64,000 bases of DNA, taken from contig CAMIHP010000001.1 of assembly GCA_946222005.1 (NCBI GenBank), forward strand, positions 124,001 through 188,000. The letters run 5' to 3'. The stretch's first letter is position 1. Each line of letters starts with the position of its first letter. Below the pieces are notes generated by a model. That model was given only the letters and a program-made list of their open reading frames with translations. It was not told the origin of the DNA and made no database searches. Source of the DNA: an uncultured Candidatus Saccharibacteria bacterium. GTDB lineage: Bacteria; Patescibacteriota; Saccharimonadia; Saccharimonadales; Saccharimonadaceae. The position numbers and the translations under genes were made by a program. Shown piece by piece: positions 53,975 through 61,338 of the stretch.

Positions 53975-54007
53975 ATAATCGACATACATACTGTATGCCG
54001 ATTATTC
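53975..54007 (-). other. Long palindrome after sigA
   Basis: AATAATCG-A-CATAC and GTATG-C-CGATTATT form a 14-bp stem with one mismatch and a 5-base loop, 15 bases after the sigA stop. It lacks a T-run; it may act as a terminator or a protein site. Confidence 0.5.
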
Positions 54008-54022
54008 TCGTGTGCTACCCCC

Positions 54023-55048
54023 CTACTGCTGCAAATACTCGTACAGCTTCTTGGCGTCCTTGTGCTTGCGCAGCTTGGCCAGGGCCTTGGCCTCAATCTG
54101 ACGAATACGCTCACGCGTCACGGCAAACTCCTGCCCAACTTCCTCTAGCGTATGGCTCTTACCATTCTCCAGGCCAAAGCGCATTTTGATAATCTTCTGC
54201 TCGCGGTCACTCAAGGTCGAGAGGATGTCTTGCACCTGCTCCTTGAGAAGCTGGTTGGAGGCCGACTCTTCAGGGCTGACCGTATCTTCATCCTCAATAA
54301 AGTCCCCGAGCACCGATTCCTCCGAGTCGTCGCCATCGCGCCCCACACCAGCATCCAGGCTGCTGATGTCTTGCTTGATCTTCATCACATATTCGACCTT
54401 ATCCGGCTCCATATCAAGCTCTTTGGCAAGCTCGGTAATAGTTGGCTCGCGGTTGAGGTCTTGGGTCAGGCGGCGCTGAGTGCGCAGCAGCTTGTTAATC
54501 GTCTCCACCATATGGACAGGAATACGAATAGTGCGCGCTTGGTCGGCAATCGCACGGGTAATCGCCTGGCGAATCCACCAGGTGGCATAGGTGCTAAACT
54601 TAAAGCCCTTGTCTGGGTCAAACTTCTCCACCGCCCGCAACAGCCCGGTGTGCCCTTCTTGGATGAGATCAAGAAAATCAAGGCCACGACCACTATACCG
54701 CTTGGCAATGCTTACCACCAGGCGCATATTAGCCTCGGCCATTTTGTCTTTGGCACGCTTGTCGCCCTGTTTGATGCGATAAGCGAGATCCACCTCTTCG
54801 TCAGCACTCAGCAGCGGGATTTTACCAATCTCGCGCAGGTGCAGCCGCACCGAGTCGTCGCTAATATCATCAAAGTATTGATTGCTGTTGAGAATCTCCT
54901 CTGGCGTGTCTTCTTCCTCAAGTGCCGCGAGGTCAGGTTCCATGTCGTCGACGGCTGGATCCATCATCGGTGGCTGGGCATCGGGTGGCGCTGCCTGAGC
55001 TGTGGTTGCTGGTTTTTTTTGCTTGGTATCCTTATCGTCGGTTGCCAC
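54023..55048 (-). CDS. rpoD: Primary sigma factor
   Basis: The 341-residue protein has an acidic N-terminus (no full region 1.1), regions 1.2-2.4 (MRLVVSIAKRYSGRGLDFLDLIQEG, FKFSTYATWWIRQAITRAI), region 3.0 with HMVETINKL that reads extended -10 TGN, and 4.2 ending with the VTRERIRQIEAKALAKLRKH helix-turn-helix. It starts with GTG, with AAGGAG inside dnaG, which it overlaps by 17 bases. Its region 3.0 agrees with the many TGN-TATACT promoters, and its region 4 is the expected partner of Wbl proteins. Confidence 0.97.
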   Translation of the reverse strand: MATDDKDTKQKKPATTAQAAPPDAQPPMMDPAVDDMEPDLAALEEEDTPEEILNSNQYFDDISDDSVRLHLREIGKIPLLSADEEVDLAYRIKQGDKRAKDKMAEANMRLVVSIAKRYSGRGLDFLDLIQEGHTGLLRAVEKFDPDKGFKFSTYATWWIRQAITRAIADQARTIRIPVHMVETINKLLRTQRRLTQDLNREPTITELAKELDMEPDKVEYVMKIKQDISSLDAGVGRDGDDSEESVLGDFIEDEDTVSPEESASNQLLKEQVQDILSTLSDREQKIIKMRFGLENGKSHTLEEVGQEFAVTRERIRQIEAKALAKLRKHKDAKKLYEYLQQ

Positions 55049-56780
55049 GCGCTATCTCCTTGATTAATTGGTTCAGTTGCTGGCGCAAAGCGGCAGCGGC
55101 AGTCGTATCGCCGCTCTCTTCTGCTTGGCGCAATTGGGTGGTGAGATGATGTTTGTGTTGCTGCTTGTGTTCGGTTTCGATTTGCCGCAAAAGCCGGGCG
55201 GTTTCGTAGTAGCGATCGGTCTCGCTCCACGCACCATACCGAGCGTCGGCACGTACCCGTACCATTGTAATATACTCGTCAAAATTTTGCAATGCTGGCG
55301 GCGTGGTGGTGAGAGGCTGTGAGTGGTGCGCCGCATAGTACTGAGCCAAAGCCTGGCGCGCCTCCCCCGCAAAGAGCTGTGGGTCAATCCGCCCAAATAA
55401 TTCTTGGCTTGGCCCATCCAGCATCGCCAGCGCAAGCGCATCATCTTGCGAGAGATAGCGATTGCTTGGCGCGGCCGCTGTCGCCTTAATGGCCTTGCGG
55501 ATGGGTGCGGACGGTGCGGTTTGCTGCGCCTTGGCCTGGACGGCCTGCACACTCGAGCCGACTGCCTGAGCAATCTGCCGCTGGTAGTGCTCGCGCTCCA
55601 CCGGGTCGCCCAAGCGATTAACAAGTGCCAAGCCTACTGTGGTAAATTGCCGCTTACCCGCCGCTGTGGTGAGGTCAAGCTGCTGCCGATACTGCGCCAA
55701 GAGCCAATCCACCGCTGGCTGAGCCGCCGCTATCGCCTGCTGCCACGCTGCTACCCCCTGCTGCTGAATAAGCTCATCGGGGTCTTTTGCTTCCGCCGGC
55801 AGCGATACCACCTTCAGCTCCACCCCCGCTTGGGTAGCCAGGCCAATCGCTCGCTCTGTGGCGGCCCGCCCAGCGTTATCACCATCAAAACTTAGCCGGA
55901 TATCGCCCGCCAGCCGCTTGAGCGCCCGAATATGCTGCTCCGTCATAGCAGTGCCCGCCGTCGCTACCACCGCTGCCTCACCCGCCTGGTGGCTGCTTAT
56001 CACATCCATATTGCCCTCCACGATCACCGCATAACCCTGCGCCCGAATCGCCTGCTTGGCCTGCATCAAGCCAAAGACGTGCCGGCCTTTGTCATAGAGC
56101 AATGTCTGGGGTGTGTTGAGGTATTTTGGTGCATTAGGCACATCAGCAATCAAGCGCGCCGTAAAGCCAATCACCTGCCCACCCGCATCCATTAATGGCA
56201 CCATCATCCGCCCGCGAAAGAGGTCACCATCGTAGCGGTTCACCAGGCCCGCCTCACGCAACTCCGCCAGCGAAAAGCCTTTTTTCTTAAGATACGTTAC
56301 CAGAGCCTGACCATCGCGCGGCGCATAGCCAATCTGAAACTGCTGGACAATCGCCTTACTCAGCCGCCGCGTCCGAAACACATAGGCCAGCGCATCCTGG
56401 CTCCGCACCAAGCAATGCTGATAAAAATTCGCTGCTAGCCGATGCGCCTCGAGCAGCCGCTGCTTGCGCCGCGCCAGGTCGCGGTTACCCTTCTGCTCAT
56501 AGCGCGAAAGATCAACCCCCGCCTTGCGCGCAAGTAACTCCAGCGCCTGGCGAAAGTCTAGCCCCTCTACTTCCATAATAAAGCTAAAGACATCGCCGCC
56601 CCGCCCACTACTAAAATCATGCCAAATATTCTTCTCGGGGCTCACAAAAAAACTCGGCGTCCGTTCACTGGTAAAGGGACTCAAACCTTTGTAACTCCGC
56701 CCCGCCCGCTTGAGCTGCACATACTCGCCCACCACATCCTCTATATTCAAGCGTGCCCGCACCTCTTCTTTGGCATCCAT
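55032..56780 (-). CDS. dnaG: DNA primase without zinc ligands
   Basis: The 582 residues have the N-terminal primase domain, the catalytic core with TOPRIM (AVIVEGNMDVISSHQAG, LSFDGDNAGRAA) and a C-terminal helicase-binding domain. In the N-terminal domain the four CHC2 zinc ligands of E. coli (C40, H43, C61, C64) fall on Ser34, Thr37, Asp55 and Ser58, while the frame around them is kept (GLSPFTSERTPSFFVSPEK). The zinc is thus apparently lost. It is cotranscribed with rpoD, as in the macromolecular synthesis operon. Confidence 0.95.
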   Translation of the reverse strand: MDAKEEVRARLNIEDVVGEYVQLKRAGRSYKGLSPFTSERTPSFFVSPEKNIWHDFSSGRGGDVFSFIMEVEGLDFRQALELLARKAGVDLSRYEQKGNRDLARRKQRLLEAHRLAANFYQHCLVRSQDALAYVFRTRRLSKAIVQQFQIGYAPRDGQALVTYLKKKGFSLAELREAGLVNRYDGDLFRGRMMVPLMDAGGQVIGFTARLIADVPNAPKYLNTPQTLLYDKGRHVFGLMQAKQAIRAQGYAVIVEGNMDVISSHQAGEAAVVATAGTAMTEQHIRALKRLAGDIRLSFDGDNAGRAATERAIGLATQAGVELKVVSLPAEAKDPDELIQQQGVAAWQQAIAAAQPAVDWLLAQYRQQLDLTTAAGKRQFTTVGLALVNRLGDPVEREHYQRQIAQAVGSSVQAVQAKAQQTAPSAPIRKAIKATAAAPSNRYLSQDDALALAMLDGPSQELFGRIDPQLFAGEARQALAQYYAAHHSQPLTTTPPALQNFDEYITMVRVRADARYGAWSETDRYYETARLLRQIETEHKQQHKHHLTTQLRQAEESGDTTAAAALRQQLNQLIKEIARGNRR

Positions 56781-56786
56781 AGATAT

Positions 56787-56792
56787 AGTATA
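56787..56792 (-). promoter_or_regulatory. Leaderless promoter of dnaG-rpoD
   Basis: TATACT ends exactly 6 bases before the ATG. Confidence 0.7.
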
Positions 56793-56990
56793 GCGCATGT
56801 GGTGTGGGCCAATCGAACTGTGTTTACTGTCTTGTTTTCTCATCCCCTCATCAAGCTTGCTGCATCCACGCCACGCTGGACCTTGTCAGTACGCTAGTTG
56901 CATCACGTATCTTTAATGAGCTAGAAAAACTTTGTGTGGTATAGAAAATACACCTGTCTCTTACTACAAAACATGAGATATTTTTATATA

Positions 56991-57040
56991 GTATATAGGG
57001 GTATAGAGTATATAGGGTATAGGGGTATATATTATATATG
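56991..57040. repeat. 17-bp period TATAGGG repeats
   Basis: GTATATAGGG occurs at 56991-57000 and 57008-57017 with related TATAGGGG units and a TATATATTATATAT end. It may bind a protein or mark unusual DNA structure. Confidence 0.6.
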
Positions 57041-57052
57041 TTTCATCCATCT

Positions 57053-57063
57053 GACCTCTGTTA
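57053..57063 (+). repeat. Intergenic motif copy GACCTCTGTTA
   Basis: Ten of eleven bases match TACCYCTGTTA; 25 bases before the exact copy at 57078. Confidence 0.45.
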
Positions 57064-57077
57064 AATATTATCCTCTT

Positions 57078-57088
57078 TACCCCTGTTA
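57078..57088 (+). repeat. Intergenic 11-mer TACCYCTGTTA
   Basis: Exact TACCCCTGTTA covering the -35 region of the promoter at 57104-57112. Confidence 0.55.
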
Positions 57089-57103
57089 GTGGTTGTGTTT
57101 AAA

Positions 57104-57112
57104 TGGTATTAT
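57104..57112 (+). promoter_or_regulatory. Leaderless promoter of the 387-residue surface protein
   Basis: TGG-TATTAT ends 7 bases before the ATG at 57120. Confidence 0.6.
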
Positions 57113-57119
57113 AGTAACT

Positions 57120-58283
57120 ATGAATCCACAGCAACCATACACTCCCCAACCGAATGGTTCGGCGCCGCAGCCCGAGCAACAGCCTCCTCAGCCCAATGCG
57201 CCAGCTGCTGCTCCGTATGTCCCCTACTATGCTACCCAAGCGGCGTCGGGTGCGCAGGATTATGGCTATGGTGCATACAATCCAGCAGCGCAAAGCCAAC
57301 CAACCCAGCCACCCCACCACGAGCAGCAAGCTCCTTCATCACCGCAGCCCCAGGCTGCGCCCTACCAGCCGTATCAGCCACCACACAACCAACCAGCCGC
57401 CAGCTACGGCACAGGCCAGTCATACCGCTACGCACCGCAGCCCGAGCAACAGCCAAGTCAACCCTCTCAGCAGCTGCCAACGGCAACAGCTCACCCATCC
57501 AGCTCACAAGCTGGCGCAGACCCATCACAGTATGCAAGCGCCTACCCGAGCAACAGCCAACCCACCGCACAACCCTACCAGCCACAAGCAGGCGGCTACA
57601 ATGGCCAGGCCTATGCCAACCCGCAGCAGCCGCTTGGCGCTACTGCCATGGCTGCTACCGGCGCAGACCTTGGCGCAGCAAGCGAGCCAGACACCTCCTT
57701 CCCGGTGGATTACCTCAACGAGATTGCACCTAAGCAGCAACCAGTGCAGATGAACCGCTTTGCGGTGTTTGGGCTGATCGGCGGCGTGCTCTTGCTTGCC
57801 TTCGCCATTGTCATGATGATGGTCAACAGCCAACCCAACTACACCAAGCAAGCTCAGAGCACTCTGGCGCGCATCGAGACCTTGCAAGCAGCCACCAAGG
57901 AGCAGCAATCGCGCCTGACGGAGAATGAGCTCTCGAGCATGAACACCACGCTCACCACCTCGCTCGGCAGCATGGGTACGGAGCTCAAGTCGTCGCTCAA
58001 AGATGCAAAGATCAAGACCGAGCTGATAGGCGACGCCAAAAAGACCGAAAAAGCCTACTCCGACAAACTCTCCAAAACACTCGAAGACGCTTACCTGACT
58101 GGCGCGCTCGACCGCGTCTACGCACGTGAAATGAGCTACCAGCTATCCATCCTCAAGAGTTACCTCCAAAAGCTCAAAACCGCCAGCGGCAACCGCAAAG
58201 CCATCGCTGACTACGTCGCCACCAATAGCAAGACGCTCGATGCCGCCACCAAGTCGTTTAGCAACTTCACCTCAACGAAGTAG
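57120..58283 (+). CDS. Pro/Gln-rich single-pass surface protein, 387 aa
   Basis: About 210 residues rich in Pro, Gln, Ala and Tyr (QPEQQPPQPNAPAAAP and similar) lead to one membrane helix (AVFGLIGGVLLLAFAIVMMM, about 220-240) and an external all-helical domain (NYTKQAQSTLARIETLQAAT onwards, Lys/Thr/Ser-rich). No family is recognised. It shares design with the protein at 27868. The low-complexity tail may gather partners at the membrane; that is inference. A terminator follows. Confidence 0.78.
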   Translation: MNPQQPYTPQPNGSAPQPEQQPPQPNAPAAAPYVPYYATQAASGAQDYGYGAYNPAAQSQPTQPPHHEQQAPSSPQPQAAPYQPYQPPHNQPAASYGTGQSYRYAPQPEQQPSQPSQQLPTATAHPSSSQAGADPSQYASAYPSNSQPTAQPYQPQAGGYNGQAYANPQQPLGATAMAATGADLGAASEPDTSFPVDYLNEIAPKQQPVQMNRFAVFGLIGGVLLLAFAIVMMMVNSQPNYTKQAQSTLARIETLQAATKEQQSRLTENELSSMNTTLTTSLGSMGTELKSSLKDAKIKTELIGDAKKTEKAYSDKLSKTLEDAYLTGALDRVYAREMSYQLSILKSYLQKLKTASGNRKAIADYVATNSKTLDAATKSFSNFTSTK

Positions 58284-58313
58284 CGACATACGGACATACG
58301 CTACCCTATCGAC

Positions 58314-58341
58314 AAAAGCTCGCCTCTCTGGCGAGCTTTTT
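58314..58341 (+). terminator. Rho-independent terminator
   Basis: AAAAGCTCGCC pairs with GGCGAGCTTTT around 5 bases, followed by T, after the 387-residue protein gene. Confidence 0.9.
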
Positions 58342-58611
58342 GCTGTATTAGGTATTCTGTTTGTATATAACTTTACGGAGCGGTTTTTCTCCGCAGAGCA
58401 CTGGATGATGCTGGTGTTTTATATGTGCCGATTGTCACATTTCTCTAGCCGCTCTTCTTTGGGCTATTATAAATTTAAATACGAGAAGCCCCGCAGCGCT
58501 AATTCTCTTCTGTTATTCCATTTGGTAGGGTGTATTTTAGGTATCAGAAGGTCGAAGTTGGGAGAGTAGCCAGTAGCCAGCATTTTACAGTGTTTTATCG
58601 AAACGTACGTC
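58342..58611. other. Intergenic region with no gene seen
   Basis: About 270 AT-rich bases between convergent genes; no gene, RNA or clear repeat is recognised. Confidence 0.5.
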
Positions 58612-58953
58612 CTACTCCGTCACCAGCCGGTAGCTGAGCCGCGCTAGGTCAATCACCTCATCATCACTCAGCTGGCCACTGCAAATAACGGTAATCCAAT
58701 GTTTTTTGTTGAGGTGGTAGCCCGGCTGGACCGACTCATACCGTTCGCGCAGGGTGCGAGCCAGCTGCGGGTCGCATTTGAGGCTGACGCGTAGTGGCTG
58801 CGACCCTTCGGCAACCAGCGCAAACATCTTCTCCTGCTGGCCAGGCACATCCTTGTGCCCTACCTTGTACACCGCGATGCCTTCCCCAAAGGGATAGTCG
58901 AGCCACGCCCCGGGCAGGCTGAGCAAAAATTCTTCAAGCTGCTTGTGTGTCAT
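58612..58953 (-). CDS. MmcQ/YjbR-family protein
   Basis: The 113 residues have the YjbR pattern: SLPGAWLDYPFGEGIAVYKV, KMFALVAEG, RVSLKCDP, GYHLNKKHWITVIC and a helical end. The fold is CyaY-like and several members bind DNA; the function is not established. TAG-TATTAT ends 6 bases before the ATG, inside the gap after corA. Confidence 0.88.
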   Translation of the reverse strand: MTHKQLEEFLLSLPGAWLDYPFGEGIAVYKVGHKDVPGQQEKMFALVAEGSQPLRVSLKCDPQLARTLRERYESVQPGYHLNKKHWITVICSGQLSDDEVIDLARLSYRLVTE

Positions 58954-58959
58954 AGCACT

Positions 58960-58965
58960 ATAATA
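58960..58965 (-). promoter_or_regulatory. Leaderless promoter of the yjbR-like gene
   Basis: TATTAT ends 6 bases before the ATG and touches the corA stop. Confidence 0.6.
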
Positions 58966-59829
58966 CTACAACCACTTATGCCGCACAAAATACCCCACCA
59001 TCGCCAGCGGTATGAGGACAATCAGGCCGATCATCAGCCAGAAGGCAACGTCACTGCGAAATGGCAACTGCACGAAGTTCATCCCACCCAGGCCCGTCAA
59101 GAACGAGACCGGCATAAAGACAGTGGCAACCAAGGTGAGGCGCTTCATCACATCGTTCATACGGTTAGATACCACCGAGAGGTACATATCGAGTGCGCTG
59201 GTGAGAAGATCACGCATCGTATCAATAAGCTCGTGAACGCGCCAGGCGTAGTCGTAACTATCGCGCACATACACCGCGCATTTTTTATCAAACAAGGCAT
59301 AGCGGCCGTTACTGAGACCATTGAGCACATTCATCAAGGGGAGCACCACCTTGCGCAGGTCGGCTAACTGACGCTTGTACACAAAGAGCTGCTGGAGCTG
59401 CCGATTATCTGGGGTGCGAATCATCGTATCTTCCAGTTGGTCGGTCACATCGTCGATATGGTTGAGCAGCGGCATAAATTGCTCAATAGAAAACTGCGCA
59501 ATAGTCGCCAGAATAAGCGATGGCGTCTTGCTACTAGGCCGTAGCGCAGTAATGCGCTGAACGAGCTCATCGTCTAGCTTGCCCTGGTGCAGCGTAATAA
59601 TCTCGGTTTTACTAAGCAAAATGGTAATGGTGTGGTACTTCACATTGTGCCGGCTAACATATGGTATATCCAGCGTCAGCAGCAGCCACGCCTCCCCTTC
59701 TATCGCCTGCGGCAGCCAGCGATGCTCGCGCACCATGCGGGCCTGCAGCTCAGGTAGGCGCAGTTCACTCAGCAGCGCCCGTCGCTGCTCGATTGTGTCG
59801 ATCGTGATATCGCGCCACAGCTCGGGCAT
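58966..59829 (-). CDS. corA: CorA-type magnesium/divalent cation transporter
   Basis: The 287 residues have the large cytoplasmic domain, a long stalk helix and two C-terminal membrane helices, with the pore signature GMN (GGMNF, about 250) between. CorA imports Mg2+ by opening of a pentamer. The start overlaps the orn stop by one base (TAATG), so orn-corA is coupled. It is shorter than E. coli CorA. Confidence 0.92.
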   Translation of the reverse strand: MPELWRDITIDTIEQRRALLSELRLPELQARMVREHRWLPQAIEGEAWLLLTLDIPYVSRHNVKYHTITILLSKTEIITLHQGKLDDELVQRITALRPSSKTPSLILATIAQFSIEQFMPLLNHIDDVTDQLEDTMIRTPDNRQLQQLFVYKRQLADLRKVVLPLMNVLNGLSNGRYALFDKKCAVYVRDSYDYAWRVHELIDTMRDLLTSALDMYLSVVSNRMNDVMKRLTLVATVFMPVSFLTGLGGMNFVQLPFRSDVAFWLMIGLIVLIPLAMVGYFVRHKWL

Positions 59830-60380
59830 TACAGAGCGACCTTTTGCAAATAATAGCGCAGCTCCATAATACTACCACGGATATCCTCCAGCGCACGGTG
59901 GTCTTCTGGCTTGGCAAATTTCTTACCGTATTTGCCCTCCATCACCACCTTCCAGGCGCTCACATCAAGCATGCGATAGTGCAAACGCTGCGCCAGCTGC
60001 GGCCACCAGTGGTCGATAAAGCGGCGATCTTGGTGGATGGAATTCCCCGCGAGCAATATCCGTCCCTCGCCAGCACACTGCTCATCACAAAACGCCAACA
60101 GCTCTTGCTCGACCTCTGTCAGCGGCTTGCCCTGGGCATTCTGCTCCTCGAGCCCACGCCGCGCCGCCGGGTGCTGATCCCAAAAGCTCGCGTTACCGTC
60201 GAGGAGACGCGTGAGCTTAGCCGCATCATGGCGCACCACCCCTTCGTACGTTGCAATCTCGGCAAAAGTCCAGTCCGTCACAATCGCTGCTACCTCTAGT
60301 ATTTCATCCACAGTAGGGTTCAGCCCCGTCATCTCTAAGTCGACCCACAAAATCCGTTTTGGTTTGAAGCTTGGTTTCAT
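59829..60380 (-). CDS. orn: Oligoribonuclease
   Basis: The 183 residues have the DEDDh set: WVDLEMTGLN, ASFWDQHP, GNSIHQDRRFIDHWWP and HRALEDIRGSI. Orn destroys 2-5-nt RNAs left by other nucleases, so it completes the RNase J and PNPase set found here. Orn is typical of proteobacteria and actinobacteria. TATACT ends 6 bases before the ATG. Confidence 0.95.
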   Translation of the reverse strand: MKPSFKPKRILWVDLEMTGLNPTVDEILEVAAIVTDWTFAEIATYEGVVRHDAAKLTRLLDGNASFWDQHPAARRGLEEQNAQGKPLTEVEQELLAFCDEQCAGEGRILLAGNSIHQDRRFIDHWWPQLAQRLHYRMLDVSAWKVVMEGKYGKKFAKPEDHRALEDIRGSIMELRYYLQKVAL

Positions 60381-60386
60381 GCTTCT

Positions 60387-60392
60387 AGTATA
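60387..60392 (-). promoter_or_regulatory. Leaderless promoter of orn-corA
   Basis: TATACT ends exactly 6 bases before the ATG. Confidence 0.7.
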
Positions 60393-60644
60393 CTACATAT
60401 CCACCACATAGCGCTCATCCTTAGTTATTACTGTTATAAGCATAAGCTTTACTGGTGTGCAAGTTAGTGTACTACTTTTTTGTTCAGGTGCCTTTACTTT
60501 CCTTCTTGCTCCATATTCCAGGACGTAATTATGCGGTAAATCATCTCCCCTACCCCTGTTATTTCCGAATGGTTCATTATTGTGTTCAGGCTACGTAGGT
60601 ATTTGGGTAGTGCGCAAATTTATTATTCACCATAGAAAAACCAC
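60393..60644. other. Intergenic region upstream of orn
   Basis: About 250 bases with no gene seen. It contains an exact TACCCCTGTTA at 60551-60561. Confidence 0.5.
60551..60561 (+). repeat. Intergenic 11-mer TACCYCTGTTA
   Basis: Exact TACCCCTGTTA between mscL and orn. Confidence 0.5.
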
Positions 60645-60672
60645 ACCGCGGTGGGTGTGGTTGATCGCTACG
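60645..60672 (-). terminator. Terminator of mscL
   Basis: AACCACACC pairs with GGTGTGGTT around 6 bases, with T-run on the minus strand. Confidence 0.88.
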
Positions 60673-60687
60673 CAGGCTCTTGCCTAC

Positions 60688-61137
60688 TTAATCTTTTTTC
60701 TTGTCCAAGCGGTCGAGCTTGAGAAAGTGGATGATCAGGTAGATGACGAATGCTGTGGCAATCAAGGTGATCAGCGAGCTTACGAAAGCTCCCCACGCGA
60801 AGTCGGCGCTGCGCCCAGCAATCTCAATATGTGTGCTGGCAGCCTCGAGGCCCTTCTGCGACCCCACGATGAACTGCACCACTGGGCTAATGAACCCCTG
60901 AACTAATTTTTTGACCGTGTCACCGGCAGCGGTACCAATCGCCAAACCAACAGCCAGGCCAACCACGCCCTGCTCGCGAATAAACTCAGCAAAGCCGCCA
61001 ATATGGCTGTTCTTCATTTTCTGCTCTAGAGCTTGGGCAGCAGCTGCAGCCTCTTGTGCAGCCTTGCGTGGGGTGCGGCGTACAGCAGGCTTCTTTGCAG
61101 CAGCTGCTTTGGTTTTGGTTGTTGTTCGTTCTGCCAT
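60688..61137 (-). CDS. mscL: Large-conductance mechanosensitive channel
   Basis: The 149 residues have a Lys/Ala-rich N-terminal extension of about 45 residues, then the MscL core: GGFAEFIREQGVVGLAVGLAIGTAAGDTV (first helix and the gate glycines) and a second helix SSLITLIATAFVIYLIIHFLKL, with a short charged end. MscL releases solutes on hypo-osmotic shock. The N-terminal extension is unusual. AAGGAG precedes the ATG. Confidence 0.93.
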   Translation of the reverse strand: MAERTTTKTKAAAAKKPAVRRTPRKAAQEAAAAAQALEQKMKNSHIGGFAEFIREQGVVGLAVGLAIGTAAGDTVKKLVQGFISPVVQFIVGSQKGLEAASTHIEIAGRSADFAWGAFVSSLITLIATAFVIYLIIHFLKLDRLDKKKD

Positions 61138-61169
61138 AGGTTCTCCTTATTAACCATTTATTTTATTAA

Positions 61170-61178
61170 ATTATAGCA
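61170..61178 (-). promoter_or_regulatory. -10 of mscL
   Basis: TGC-TATAAT on the minus strand about 32 bases before the mscL ATG; this transcript has a leader and a Shine-Dalgarno. Confidence 0.6.
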
Positions 61179-61194
61179 TATTCCGTATTAATTG

Positions 61195-61335
61195 CTAGCG
61201 GTCTTGTGGTGGTGTTCTATGGTGTGAGGACTTCGCTAACCCCTCCTTAATCTTCTTTTTGTCTTGCTCGGCAGCTGCGATCCTCTCCATACGCGTCTTC
61301 TCAAATCCACGTGATAGCACTGGCTTACGCGCCAC
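61195..61335 (-). CDS. Possible small basic protein, 46 aa
   Basis: A GTG three bases after the argS stop opens a frame encoding ARKPVLSRGFEKTRMERIAA and a Lys/Gln-rich remainder, ending with TAG. Position and charge suggest a small cotranscribed gene, but there is no strong ribosome site and no family. Confidence 0.35.
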   Translation of the reverse strand: MARKPVLSRGFEKTRMERIAAAEQDKKKIKEGLAKSSHHRTPPQDR

Positions 61336-61338
61336 CCA

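Larger units (their letters stand above)
56793..57119. other. Intergenic region between dnaG and the Pro/Gln-rich gene
   Basis: AT-rich stretch with low-complexity repeats (56991-57040), two copies of the 11-mer motif and, at the end, a leaderless promoter. No gene is seen. Confidence 0.5.

Noticed and set aside
54152..55063. 303-codon plus-strand frame opposite rpoD
   Set aside because: It is the antisense shadow of the sigma factor gene, which has full motif support.
58240..58569. 109-codon plus-strand frame after the 387-residue surface protein
   Set aside because: It begins inside the upstream gene, crosses its terminator and has no ribosome site.
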